Source of the DNA: a virus
Strand: one strand, 5' to 3'
DNA: 64,000 nt
Virus record (IMG/VR): IMGVR_UViG_3300011115_000949
Span: 35,849 to 99,848 of that record
The notes under the pieces were generated by a model, which was given only the letters and a program-made list of their open reading frames with translations, searched no databases and had not been told where the DNA came from. Every line of letters starts with the position of its first letter. The stretch's first letter is position 1. Positions 8,890 through 17,633 of the stretch are shown here, in pieces. A program made the position numbers and the translations under genes.

Positions 8890-11800
8890 TTATAATTTAG
8901 AAGTATTTACCTTAGTACCAGTACCTATATCTGTAGCTTGGTTAGATACTGCTGTTACTACATTTTTAGCTAACACTTCTTTATTTAATTGAAGTGTGCT
9001 GTTTACTGTTAAAGGTGCGCCTTTAAGAGCGGTGGCCACTGCTGCTCCTATAGCATTGTAATCAATAGATATTGATGTTTTTTCGGTTTTAGATTTAATT
9101 GACCCGGCAGGTTTAATTTCCATAGCCTTTCCAGCCATTGATTTTACATCATCTCCTTTTTTAAAGGATATATCATTTGTTGTAGCTACAACATTATCAT
9201 TATTGTTTAATTCTATAGCACCTTCAGGTGCAAGTAAAGTACGTTTTCCATATCCTCCTCCACCTTGTGCTGGCGAGAATACGTCATTACCTTTAAATTT
9301 ATTATATAATGCCATACCTCCAGCAATTGCAGCTGCTGCTGCTCCAAACGCTAAAATAGGACCAATAATAGGAATACCTGCTACTGCACTTGCTGCTTTT
9401 AAAGCCCATTTACCTACATCTACTAACATTCCCGGAAGAGATTTTAATCTTGTTAATACAGATGCTTTTCCTACAGCCCCTTCAGCGGCTGCTGTTCTTA
9501 ATTTTGCAGATGCTCTAAATTGTTCTGTGGCTAGTGATATTTTATCTTTAACTGCTCCTAAAGCTTTTTGAGCATTTTCTTTTATAACATAACCTAATCC
9601 TTGTTTTTTAGCTAAGTTTTTTGCTTTTTCATTTACAATATAATCTTTTTGCAACATGTTATTAGCATATTGCGCTTTATTAGCTTGTTGATCTGTGATG
9701 AATCCTAATTTTTTAGATATATTAATTCTACCCTGAGTAGTAAATATAGAAAACATACTCTTAAGTATCTTGCCCATACCTTTACCTATACTTCCCGTTA
9801 ATAATTTCCATGTAACCATTAAACCAATTACTGGAGATAAAAAGTTAGATAATCTACCTAAAAGACTAGCTATCATTCCAACAGGTTTTAATATAAGCAT
9901 AAAAATGTCTAAAACTGGTAGTAAAGGTGTAACTAAAGAAACAAATACTTCTTTTAATTTTTCAATAGTTTGATTAAAACGCTCTTGAACACTTTGAGAA
10001 TTCATCATGTCTTTAAGTTGACCTTTTCTTACTTCTTCTTGAGCTTTTTCTAAACCAACAGCTTTAACTCTAGCTTCAAAAGCACGTTTAGCTGCTTCAG
10101 ATTGGTCTTTACCCATTGTTTTTAAAGCTTGTTCTTGAACTAAAGTAGCGGCTAATTCTTCTCTACTCATTCCAACTGATTTAGCTATAGCTTCTTGTTG
10201 AATACGGTTCATTTTAGAAAACTCATTTATATCACCATATTGTTTTCTAATTTCTTTTGCTAAAGTAACTTGATCATTATTTAATGCTGCTAAACGAGCT
10301 CTTTCTAAGTTTATATTTTTACCAGTTAATAATTCTGCTTCTAATTCAGCTCCTATTGAATCTTCAAATTGTAATAAATGACCTGCAACTTTGTCTAATT
10401 GCTCCATTGTCATACCTAATGCTTTAGCAGTAGCTACTGCTTCACCCAATTTATTAGGCATACCAGCATACGATGCAAGTGTAGCTTTAGATAATTTAGA
10501 TATATCATCTAAAACTTCTCGTTCATTTAACATTACCCCGAGTTGATTGCCAGTTATTTTAGCACTAGCCATCATAGTAGTTACATTTTTTTCTAAATTA
10601 CCACCTGTAGCAGATGTTAATACTTGTAATTTGGATAATGTTTCTTGAGATACTCCCGCTATGTCTCTAAATTTAGCCATCGCTACAGCATCTTTTTCAT
10701 TAAGTATAGCGTTTGTACCTAATTGTTTACCTATAGCTTGATAAGATTCCATTATGCCTTTAGTAGTAACACCTATTGTATTACTTTTATTAGCTATAAT
10801 GTTTGCTTGATTAGCTATGCCTGCTGCTGCAGAATAACTCATGTTCATGTTTTTAGCAAATTCTCCTGTTTTAGCATCTATCATTTTAAATGCATCTACA
10901 ATTCCTTTTACTAAAAACCCTATTATAAAAAGAGGATCTTTTAAATTTTTAACTAAATTACCACCTAAATCTTTTACATATGTATTTAATACTTGAGTTC
11001 TTTGATTAATTAAAGATTGATTTTTAAGTGCTTCTTGAGATTGTTTTATTTGTTCTTTATTAAGATCTAATGATTTCTTCTGAGCCCCTATTGCTTCGTT
11101 TAATTTTTTTAATTTATCTTCCTCTAATTTAAGTTGTTCTTTTTCTTGGGCATTTTGAGATTTTAAAAAATCTAATTTTAATTGTTGTCTTTTTAAGATA
11201 TCTCCACCTTTGCCTTCTCTAATATCTTCAACACTTAAATTTTTAGTATTTAAATCTTTTATTTCTTTTTCAAGTTGTAATTCTTTTTGAAGTTGTTTTT
11301 CAATATCAGGAAAACTAGCTTTAATTTTACTAATAGCTTGTTCTGAGTCTATTTGTTCTTTTAAATTTTTATTAATGTTTTCCTCTAGACTTAAATTTTG
11401 ATCTGTTAAATCTTTTACAATTTTTTCATTTTTAATTTTATTTTGTAACAATTCATCTGCTTTTTCTTGAGCAGCTTTTAATGCTTTATCTAAACCTAAA
11501 GTTTCTCCTAATCTTCCTAAACCTAAATTATTAAGTGTGGATTTAAGACCTTCAGCAGTTGCTCCAGTTAAACCCATTATTTTATCAAATTGTTTAGATT
11601 GGTTTACTGAGTTTTCTAGTGATTTGTTTAATTCTTTAAGAGATATATCTTGTTGAGTTAGTAGATTTTCTACTGTGCTGTATTTACTTGATAATCTATC
11701 AGTGCCAACTATTTGTTTTTCTAATTGTGCATTTATTTCTTTTAATGCATCTTTAGCTTGTTGGTTATTAGCATTAGATTTTAATTGTTGTTGTAAATTT

Positions 11801-12270
11801 CTTTGTTTTAGTTCTAGTTGTTTTTCTACAGCTTTTGAATATGCTATTTCTTCTTCTAATAATGCTTTAGCTCTAAATAATCTATCACTTTCTATTTTAG
11901 CCTTTACCTGTAGTTTTTCTATTTCTTGGGTAGACATTCTATTATACCCAGCTTGATGAGAAGATAATTGTTGAGCGATACTACTTAAATTTTTAAATGC
12001 TAAAGTAGTTTGTTGTGCTCCTGCACTAGTATTTTTGACTTCTCCAACTAAACGTTGGAAATTACTAACTAAATAATCGGTTTCAGTACTAGCTGATCTA
12101 AGCCTATCACCAAATGTTTTAGAAAGAGCATTAATTGCATTTTGGTCCTCTTTAATAGGTTTAAGATGCCCCGCAATTTTATCAAAATCTTCACCTAATG
12201 AAGATAGAGTTTTTCTAAGTTCATCTAGTTGTTTTTTTAATTCATTTGCTTCTTCTGGGGTAGTTGCCAT
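8890..12270 (-). CDS. Tail tape measure protein
   Basis: An 1126-residue protein. Roughly the first 440 residues are predicted coiled coil, rich in Lys, Glu, Gln and Leu. A central helical region follows. Hydrophobic stretches occur near residue 790 (LVTPLLPVLDIFMLILKPVG) and near residue 975 (AGIPIIGPILAFGAAAAAIA). This coiled coil plus late membrane-like segments is the usual tape measure architecture. It sets tail length and is expected to leave through the tube during infection. It is the longest gene of the central tail block and follows the gp26-like/chaperone pair, the standard position. The start has a promoter-like motif 12 nt upstream. Confidence 0.88.
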   Translation of the reverse strand: MATTPEEANELKKQLDELRKTLSSLGEDFDKIAGHLKPIKEDQNAINALSKTFGDRLRSASTETDYLVSNFQRLVGEVKNTSAGAQQTTLAFKNLSSIAQQLSSHQAGYNRMSTQEIEKLQVKAKIESDRLFRAKALLEEEIAYSKAVEKQLELKQRNLQQQLKSNANNQQAKDALKEINAQLEKQIVGTDRLSSKYSTVENLLTQQDISLKELNKSLENSVNQSKQFDKIMGLTGATAEGLKSTLNNLGLGRLGETLGLDKALKAAQEKADELLQNKIKNEKIVKDLTDQNLSLEENINKNLKEQIDSEQAISKIKASFPDIEKQLQKELQLEKEIKDLNTKNLSVEDIREGKGGDILKRQQLKLDFLKSQNAQEKEQLKLEEDKLKKLNEAIGAQKKSLDLNKEQIKQSQEALKNQSLINQRTQVLNTYVKDLGGNLVKNLKDPLFIIGFLVKGIVDAFKMIDAKTGEFAKNMNMSYSAAAGIANQANIIANKSNTIGVTTKGIMESYQAIGKQLGTNAILNEKDAVAMAKFRDIAGVSQETLSKLQVLTSATGGNLEKNVTTMMASAKITGNQLGVMLNEREVLDDISKLSKATLASYAGMPNKLGEAVATAKALGMTMEQLDKVAGHLLQFEDSIGAELEAELLTGKNINLERARLAALNNDQVTLAKEIRKQYGDINEFSKMNRIQQEAIAKSVGMSREELAATLVQEQALKTMGKDQSEAAKRAFEARVKAVGLEKAQEEVRKGQLKDMMNSQSVQERFNQTIEKLKEVFVSLVTPLLPVLDIFMLILKPVGMIASLLGRLSNFLSPVIGLMVTWKLLTGSIGKGMGKILKSMFSIFTTQGRINISKKLGFITDQQANKAQYANNMLQKDYIVNEKAKNLAKKQGLGYVIKENAQKALGAVKDKISLATEQFRASAKLRTAAAEGAVGKASVLTRLKSLPGMLVDVGKWALKAASAVAGIPIIGPILAFGAAAAAIAGGMALYNKFKGNDVFSPAQGGGGYGKRTLLAPEGAIELNNNDNVVATTNDISFKKGDDVKSMAGKAMEIKPAGSIKSKTEKTSISIDYNAIGAAVATALKGAPLTVNSTLQLNKEVLAKNVVTAVSNQATDIGTGTKVNTSKL

Positions 12271-12282
12271 CTAAATATTTTG

Positions 12283-12292
12283 TTATAAATAT
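12283..12292 (-). promoter_or_regulatory. Promoter-like motif upstream of the tape measure gene
   Basis: Exact ATATTTATAA on the coding strand, followed by CAAAAT; 12 nt before the ATG. Confidence 0.58.
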
Positions 12293-12307
12293 TAAAATTT
12301 TATAACT

Positions 12308-12670
12308 TTATTTATATTTTGCAGGTTTTTTAGGTAAAACACCAGGTTTAGATGTTGGAGGAGTTGGTTGATTTTGAAATAGACTACGGTTTTTAACTAA
12401 TCCATCAGTACCTATAGCTACATTTTCTTGATTGTTTGTGGATTTGTCATATTCTTCACGTTCTTTATCATAATGTTCTTTAATTTGATTAAATGTAAAT
12501 AATCTTAACCAAACTGGCATGTTATATATAGTATGCCAATCATATCCACCATTACCGTGAAATACAATTTGATGTATTTGTGAAAATAAATTTAATCTAA
12601 ATTCAGCTGCGTTAGATAGCGTCAGGCCAAAAAAAGTTAAGTCCAATTGGAATGTCAACGGATTTTTCAC
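12308..12670 (-). CDS. Second tail-assembly ORF, possible frameshift extension
   Basis: A 120-residue frame that opens at a GTG at 12670 inside the 3' end of the gp26-like gene. The overlap is 59 nt and lies in the +1 frame relative to that gene. The body is Trp/Tyr/Phe-rich (YDWHTIYNMPVWLRLFTF) and the tail is polar and Pro-rich. Its place just before the tape measure gene is where many phages make a tail-assembly chaperone by ribosomal frameshifting. The overlap holds a run of seven T (coding strand, 12635-12629), where a +1 slip would fuse the two frames into about 352 residues. It may instead be made from its own GTG, but I see no good ribosome-binding sequence there. Confidence 0.6.
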   Translation of the reverse strand: MKNPLTFQLDLTFFGLTLSNAAEFRLNLFSQIHQIVFHGNGGYDWHTIYNMPVWLRLFTFNQIKEHYDKEREEYDKSTNNQENVAIGTDGLVKNRSLFQNQPTPPTSKPGVLPKKPAKYK

Positions 12671-13367
12671 TCCCGTCGGGAAAAAAAGTTAGATTAATAT
12701 CTGGTTGTACTTTTCTAACATAATCTCGTAATGCTCGAGAATCCATAGCTAATAAATTATTATCCACAAATTCCCTAATGGTTTTAACCATTCTGTCTCC
12801 GTTTACAGATGTTATAAGATATTTTAATCTTGTTGATATTTCAGGGGAAGCGTCTTTTTTAATTTTTTTCAAACCTTCTAATTCTTCTGATATTTTTCTT
12901 TCATCAGCGTGAGTTAAAATTTTAAATGTAATGTTTGTATTTGACGTAGGTAATACGTATGTAAATTCATTTACATTAGGAGTAATCAAAGACATATCTA
13001 ATGGTTTATTGTCTAATTTAGATAAATCTATTACTTCTTCTACTCCGTTATAAGTAAAACTATAATTAGCTCCATATCCTAATACACGAGCTGCTACCAT
13101 GATTGCATTTTTATCTCCAACAATTAAATCATCATAATTAATAGGAGACACGATTAATTCTTTCATTAATCTATCAAGTACTGTTCCTTTTTGAATATAT
13201 GTTTGGTTTGATAAAATATCTTCATGAGCGGCGGTCATATAACGAATTTCAACATAACCACTAGATAATGGATTTTCCTTAGGATAAAATAAACCCTTTG
13301 AAGGCAATTCAATTGTTTCTGTTGGAAAATTAAACTTTGGTGTTTCTTGATTTGCAACTTGTTCCAT
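12612..13367 (-). CDS. Baseplate hub assembly protein, T4 gp26-like
   Basis: A 251-residue protein. The N-terminal segment ETIELPSKGLFYP...GYVEIRYMTAAHEDIL (about residues 18-52) is the hallmark of the T4 gp26/gp51-type baseplate family. A helical C-terminal half follows and ends NFFWPDAI. In T4 such proteins help build the baseplate hub. It lies two genes upstream of the tape measure gene. The promoter-like motif is 29 nt before the ATG. Its 3' end overlaps the next frame by 59 nt and carries the candidate slip site. Confidence 0.8.
   Translation of the reverse strand: MEQVANQETPKFNFPTETIELPSKGLFYPKENPLSSGYVEIRYMTAAHEDILSNQTYIQKGTVLDRLMKELIVSPINYDDLIVGDKNAIMVAARVLGYGANYSFTYNGVEEVIDLSKLDNKPLDMSLITPNVNEFTYVLPTSNTNITFKILTHADERKISEELEGLKKIKKDASPEISTRLKYLITSVNGDRMVKTIREFVDNNLLAMDSRALRDYVRKVQPDINLTFFPDGSEKSVDIPIGLNFFWPDAI
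12629..12635 (-). promoter_or_regulatory. Candidate +1 slip site in the tail chaperone overlap
   Basis: A run of seven T on the coding strand, read AAC-TTT-TTT-TGG in the upstream frame. A +1 slip on TTT leads into the downstream frame (GGC-CTG). The upstream frame stops 22 nt later. No obvious stimulatory structure was identified. Confidence 0.4.
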
Positions 13368-13396
13368 AATTTTTATTTAGTGTAACTTTTTGTTTA

Positions 13397-13406
13397 TTAT
13401 AAATAT
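13397..13406 (-). promoter_or_regulatory. Promoter-like motif upstream of the gp26-like gene
   Basis: Exact ATATTTATAA on the coding strand, followed by TAAACA; 29 nt before the ATG, in a 75-nt gap. Confidence 0.58.
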
Positions 13407-13442
13407 ATAAAAATTTAAAAATTTATCAAGTTTAAATTAAAT

Positions 13443-13955
13443 TTATTGTAAATAAGGTTGAATAGCTGATAAATATGTGTTTTCGTTATTAAACTGTCCA
13501 TTAAATTTCATAGCAGCTTTTCCAGGTATTGTAGAAAATCCTGTAGTTGTTGGAGAAGAACCTTGTGAACTTGGAGGATAAATAGTAGGATCATTTACAT
13601 CTTTATAATTAGAGCCAGCATCGGGGTCAGTATTATCTAAAGATGTAATACGTAGTATGCCTGGGGTTTCCGCGTTACTAGACAATAAACTGTGATTTAC
13701 TAATCTCCCGTCTACATTATCTAAATAGGTGCTAGTTGGAGTATATCTAGGGATAAAACGGATTGTTGGGCCCGGGTTTGCTCTTAATGTAGGAGTACCT
13801 GTAGTTGTTGCAGGGTACTGAGTTTGTAAATCTTTATTTGGACCACCTAATTTATTAGGGTTTTCTAAATCTAAGTCTGTTTTATCAAATGAATTAATTA
13901 ATCCTCGTTTATCTGGAGGGAGGACAGGACTTAATGGATTAGGTTGAGCTGCCAT
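13443..13955 (-). CDS. Proline-rich tail-cluster protein of unknown function
   Basis: A 170-residue protein rich in Pro, Thr, Asn and Ser, with no catalytic motif, membrane segment or coiled coil. It starts MAAQPNPLSPVLPPDKRG and looks extended or disordered for much of its length. It lies between the tube gene terminator and the gp26-like gene, with a promoter-like motif 7 nt before the ATG, so it is probably transcribed on its own. A minor tail component is likely from context only. Confidence 0.6.
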   Translation of the reverse strand: MAAQPNPLSPVLPPDKRGLINSFDKTDLDLENPNKLGGPNKDLQTQYPATTTGTPTLRANPGPTIRFIPRYTPTSTYLDNVDGRLVNHSLLSSNAETPGILRITSLDNTDPDAGSNYKDVNDPTIYPPSSQGSSPTTTGFSTIPGKAAMKFNGQFNNENTYLSAIQPYLQ

Positions 13956-13962
13956 ATTTTGA

Positions 13963-13972
13963 TTATAAATAT
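13963..13972 (-). promoter_or_regulatory. Promoter-like motif upstream of the 170-residue gene
   Basis: Exact ATATTTATAA on the coding strand, followed by TCAAAA; 7 nt before the ATG and directly after the tube terminator. Confidence 0.6.
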
Positions 13973-13978
13973 TGTAAA

Positions 13979-14007
13979 CAAAAAAAGCTCGCCGTGTGGC
14001 AAGCTTT
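13979..14007 (-). terminator. Intrinsic terminator after the tail tube gene
   Basis: On the coding strand a 10-bp stem (AAAGCTTGCC pairing with GGCGAGCTTT, one G-U pair) closes a 4-nt loop and runs into a T tract. It lies 22 nt past the tube gene's stop and before the next promoter-like motif. Confidence 0.88.
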
Positions 14008-14028
14008 AATTGTAAATTTAAATATTAA

Positions 14029-14517
14029 TTAGTAGTTTAGGATACAATAGTCCATACCAAGTGTTACTTGGATATTAATTGCTGCTGCTTCAGTATCCCA
14101 ATTGTATTCACCAAAGTTTGCAGATTTAATAAATGCTCCTTTAATAATCCATTCACTTACTATATCACCTACAGGACCCAATACGTTGATAGTTACATCT
14201 TTCTTATAGAAATCAGAATAACCATCACGGCCTGTTACTGATTCATGATGTAAACGTACCCATTCCATTACTGCTTGAGCACCAGAAGGAGTGATTGGAT
14301 CAAATAAAGTCATTTGCATGTCTGCCCATTTAGCTTTACCTTTAATTTTACGGTAAACGTTAATGTGGTTCAATTGGATTTCTCCCATTTCTACACTTAC
14401 AGCAGCAATTTGCTTAATAGTGTAAGAAGGAATTCCATCTACATACATTATAAACCTGTTTGCTACTTTAGGTTCAAATGCTGTAAAAAATATTTCGTTA
14501 GGTGATAATACTGCCAT
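14029..14517 (-). CDS. Tail tube protein (gp19-like)
   Basis: A 162-residue protein, the usual length for T4-type tube proteins. It contains the N-terminal FEPKVANRFIMYVDGIPSYTI, the middle LFDPITPSGAQAVMEW and the C-terminal WIIKGAFIKSANFGEYNWDT, all characteristic of gp19-family tubes. The product polymerises into the inner tail tube. It sits right after the sheath gene and is bounded on both sides by terminators, so it is probably made as a separate abundant transcript. The leader is A-rich with AAC repeats, as at the other highly expressed virion genes. Confidence 0.93.
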   Translation of the reverse strand: MAVLSPNEIFFTAFEPKVANRFIMYVDGIPSYTIKQIAAVSVEMGEIQLNHINVYRKIKGKAKWADMQMTLFDPITPSGAQAVMEWVRLHHESVTGRDGYSDFYKKDVTINVLGPVGDIVSEWIIKGAFIKSANFGEYNWDTEAAAINIQVTLGMDYCILNY

Positions 14518-14546
14518 TTTGTTTTTGTTTTAGTTTCTGTTGTTTA

Positions 14547-14556
14547 TTATACGTAT
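14547..14556 (-). promoter_or_regulatory. Variant promoter-like motif upstream of the tail tube gene
   Basis: Coding strand ATACGTATAA followed by TAAACAACAG; two changes from the main motif, 29 nt before the ATG and just after the sheath terminator. Confidence 0.42.
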
Positions 14557-14564
14557 TTTCATTT

Positions 14565-14593
14565 TAAAAAATCTTCCCCTTTTCAGGGGAAGA
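14565..14593 (-). terminator. Intrinsic terminator after the tail sheath gene
   Basis: On the coding strand an 8-bp stem (TCTTCCCC with GGGGAAGA) closes a 6-nt loop and is followed by TTTTTTAAAA. It lies about 10 nt past the sheath stop codon. Confidence 0.85.
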
Positions 14594-14603
14594 ATTTAAA
14601 TTA

Positions 14604-16319
14604 TTATGCTGGGAAAGTTGCGCCAGTTGGAGTAACGATGAAATCTAAGTAAATAAATTCAGCAGTTTTAGTAGGCTGAACATATATTTGACCTATTAAT
14701 TGATTTCTATCAATTACGTCTGCTGTATTGTTTGTATCATCCATTACAACTTTAAATGCATACAAACCTTGTCTTTGTTGTACTGAAGATAAGTATGGAT
14801 TAACTTGGCTTAAGAATATATTTCTTGTAGCAATTGTATTTTGTTCAAACACTAATGTGTTAGCTACTTGAGAAATATATGATTTAAGAGCAATTAACAA
14901 ACGACGAACATTTACACGATCAAGAGCAGATGGTTTTTGTTGTAAGGTTTTCTGACCATATACTACAATACCTTGACCAGGGAAAGTAGCTATTGGATTA
15001 ACTTTACCATTGTAAAGAGTATCACGAGTTGATTGATTTAATTTTTGTTCAACACGAATTACAGTTCCTAAACCACCACGATTAATACCTGCTGGTGCAA
15101 ACCAAGGTTCAGCTACTGAGTCGTTATAAGCATATACACCTATAATCATAGTAGATGCTGGAACCCAAACGTTTTTACCAGTTCCTGGGTCAAGAATTTG
15201 ACACCATGGCCAGTATTCAGCAGCATATGAAGTATCACGTGATGCTGCTTGGCTAACTACTGAAGTATAAGTTGATCCGTATCCTACTGGGTCAAGTACA
15301 AAAATACTATCACCACGTTGTAAAGTATTAGATATAATTGTAGATACTGTACTAGTATGGTTAGCAAAAGCATCAATTAAACCTGGAGTTATTAGTATAT
15401 TAAATCTGTAATCATCTTTATTAGATAACAAATTAACCATGTTAGAATAGTTAGCTGCTACTAAACCTTGAGTATTACCTGCGTTGTTGATATTATTCCA
15501 AAAATTAGCTCCACCTTTTACATCACCAGTAGCACCACTAAATGAACCGCTAGCTGCTGAAGGAATAGAAGAAGTATATTGGTTTTTAGCTACACCATTA
15601 TTATCTAAATAATCTGGGGTTAATAAACCAACAGAATCAACATAAACATAAGATGAGTTATTTCTAAAGCTACCAGTTAATTCAATTTGATTAGTACTAG
15701 GATTATAATTATAAACATAATCACCAATTACTTTAGATACGAAATTATTTGATTTTGGGTCTAATGATAAACCTGTAAATTGTTCTAATACAATTTTACT
15801 GTTAGTTATATCATCACCTCTTCTAATTAATAAATCAAAAGTACCAGAAGAAGTACTTGGATTAACAATTTCCCAACGGATATTATTGCTTGAACCACTT
15901 ACTAAAGCACCTGCAGAATCTAGTGCTCCAGAACTGTTCATAATAATACCTTTAGATATTGTTTTAAGAACAAAAGCAGGTTGAGAAGAAGCTTGAGTAC
16001 TAGCGCTAATAGCAGTACTTGTAGCTGAGGTATATGAACCAGATACTACACGAGCTACTAATAACGAGTCTCCACCATTATTAAAATAGTTGTAAGCCGC
16101 TATTGAAGTGAAATACGAATAAGTATCACTACCACTAACTAATACATCACCAAATTTATTTACATAATCTGTGTATGATGATACTAATGTAGGTAATTCT
16201 ACGGGACCTTTTACAGTAGGGCCTATAATTGCTGCGCCTACAGTTACTGGTTGAGCTGATACTTGTGAGCGGTCGATTTCTCTAGCAAGTACACCAGGGG
16301 ATATTAAAGTTTCTGCCAT
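14604..16319 (-). CDS. Contractile tail sheath protein (gp18-like)
   Basis: A 571-residue protein. The start LISPGVLAREIDRS and the segment GAAIIGPTVKGPVELPTLVSSYTDY are typical of sheath N-termini. The C-terminal half has the conserved sheath fold signature NRGGLGTVIRVEQKLNQSTRDTLYNGKVNPI and the later VRRLLIALKSYIS...NTLVFEQN segment. It forms the contractile outer tail. It is followed by a terminator and then the tube gene. The leader carries a promoter-like motif 30 nt upstream and an A-rich CAACAAAAACAAA stretch that suits high expression. Confidence 0.95.
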   Translation of the reverse strand: MAETLISPGVLAREIDRSQVSAQPVTVGAAIIGPTVKGPVELPTLVSSYTDYVNKFGDVLVSGSDTYSYFTSIAAYNYFNNGGDSLLVARVVSGSYTSATSTAISASTQASSQPAFVLKTISKGIIMNSSGALDSAGALVSGSSNNIRWEIVNPSTSSGTFDLLIRRGDDITNSKIVLEQFTGLSLDPKSNNFVSKVIGDYVYNYNPSTNQIELTGSFRNNSSYVYVDSVGLLTPDYLDNNGVAKNQYTSSIPSAASGSFSGATGDVKGGANFWNNINNAGNTQGLVAANYSNMVNLLSNKDDYRFNILITPGLIDAFANHTSTVSTIISNTLQRGDSIFVLDPVGYGSTYTSVVSQAASRDTSYAAEYWPWCQILDPGTGKNVWVPASTMIIGVYAYNDSVAEPWFAPAGINRGGLGTVIRVEQKLNQSTRDTLYNGKVNPIATFPGQGIVVYGQKTLQQKPSALDRVNVRRLLIALKSYISQVANTLVFEQNTIATRNIFLSQVNPYLSSVQQRQGLYAFKVVMDDTNNTADVIDRNQLIGQIYVQPTKTAEFIYLDFIVTPTGATFPA

Positions 16320-16349
16320 GTTTTTAGATATTTAATTTGTTTTTGTTGA

Positions 16350-16359
16350 TTATAAATAT
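16350..16359 (-). promoter_or_regulatory. Promoter-like motif upstream of the sheath gene
   Basis: Exact ATATTTATAA on the coding strand, followed by TCAACA; 30 nt before the ATG, the longest leader among exact copies. Confidence 0.58.
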
Positions 16360-16377
16360 CCAAAAAGGGCTCAAAAA

Positions 16378-16701
16378 CTAGCCTAGCTGTGTAATTTCTC
16401 CTGTTTCTGTGTTGATGTTTACCGTTCCGTATTTACTTTTTATAGATTGAAGAAATTTTTCTTCTTCTATGCGTAACGTTTCAAATTCTTTAAGTAACTC
16501 TTGTTTATAAGTTTCTAAGATTTGTTTTTGGTATTCATTTTGGCCAAATTTAAAAATTAAATTTTGAGATGATGAACTAAGTGATTTTAAAATGTTCATT
16601 TCTTCTTGAGCCAAATATTTACTGTTTGGGTTTTGAGAAGAAGTCCCAGGACCATATTGAGAAGTTTGGTTTTCTAATGATTTATTTTTTTCTACAAACA
16701 T
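16378..16701 (-). CDS. Small coiled-coil protein between neck and sheath genes
   Basis: A 107-residue protein. Residues 1-40 are polar (Asn, Gln, Ser). Residues 50-95 are Gln/Glu/Lys-rich and likely helical (ETYKQELLKEFETLRIEEEK). It ends in a short beta-like tail (GTVNINTETGEITQLG). No enzyme motif is present. Position between the gp15-like gene and the sheath suggests a tail assembly factor, but I do not recognise the family. Confidence 0.6.
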   Translation of the reverse strand: MFVEKNKSLENQTSQYGPGTSSQNPNSKYLAQEEMNILKSLSSSSQNLIFKFGQNEYQKQILETYKQELLKEFETLRIEEEKFLQSIKSKYGTVNINTETGEITQLG

Positions 16702-16745
16702 AATTTTTATTTTTAAATATAATAAACTATTTTAATTATACAAGT

Positions 16746-17633
16746 TTAATTTGTATTTGTTTTATTAGGTAATTGATTAACGTTAGATACAACTTCTGTG
16801 GTAAATGTTACACTAGTAATATCTGGTAATTTTTTAACAGCGCTTACATCTTTTTGTATTGCATCCGGGATAATATATCCGTTTAGTTTAATGTTAAAAT
16901 TACTTTTAACTGCTCGGTCTTTACCATCATCTACTTCTATAACAGTAGTAAACGAATCAATTCTAGCATTAAATTTAAACCTTGCAGGATCACCCCAATA
17001 TGAATCTGAGGCATAGTTAATTGCCTCAACAATTTTATTCATTTGTTCTATATAATAAGTATAAATAACACAACTATAAGTTATTGTAACATAATCAGGT
17101 ATTACTATAGCATGTTGTTCTCTTTCAGGTTTAATATTGTTTAGTACATCAAATGGAGTATAAAAATTTCTTGAAGAATAATTTTTTACAAAAGTATTAT
17201 ATAAATTTGGATGATTTGCATCTAGCTTATTTCCTATATTTCTAACTTTAGCTAAATCGTCTCTTTTAAAAACTAAAAGTGGTGACATTATTTTACCACT
17301 TTTGTCTCTATAATAACCATCTTTTTGCAACATTTTCCATTTTTCAGGATTACCATAAACTACGGGTACTGCTATTCGTTGGCCATTTTGTATAACAAAT
17401 GGTCTTATTACTTCAGTAAAATAATAATAAATAGTTTCATCAATATCTTGGATACCTAAAGTAAATGGTTTAGCTGTATCATTTTTAAGACTTAATTGTT
17501 CACCTCTATTAATTTCTCCATTATTGTTAGGATTTCCTACGGGTTGAAAACCCGGTCCTCCTTGTTGATAGGGTTCCTGTTGAGAAATGCTAATTTCTCT
17601 TTGGGTTTTAGGTGTAGGTTTTCTATTTGCCAT
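16746..17633 (-). CDS. Tail sheath stabiliser/completion protein (gp15-like)
   Basis: A 295-residue protein, close to T4 gp15 in length (about 270). After a disordered N-terminus of about 65 residues come IYYYFTEVIRPFV and then RIAVPVVYGNPEKWKMLQ. This matches the gp15 pattern in which a named set point (VPITYAS in T4) follows an early helix. The middle PDYVTITYSCVIYTYYIEQMNKIVEAI and the late NIKLNGYIIPD also fit. gp15 caps the tail and joins it to the neck. It follows the gp14-like gene directly, with no gap. Confidence 0.75.
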   Translation of the reverse strand: MANRKPTPKTQREISISQQEPYQQGGPGFQPVGNPNNNGEINRGEQLSLKNDTAKPFTLGIQDIDETIYYYFTEVIRPFVIQNGQRIAVPVVYGNPEKWKMLQKDGYYRDKSGKIMSPLLVFKRDDLAKVRNIGNKLDANHPNLYNTFVKNYSSRNFYTPFDVLNNIKPEREQHAIVIPDYVTITYSCVIYTYYIEQMNKIVEAINYASDSYWGDPARFKFNARIDSFTTVIEVDDGKDRAVKSNFNIKLNGYIIPDAIQKDVSAVKKLPDITSVTFTTEVVSNVNQLPNKTNTN

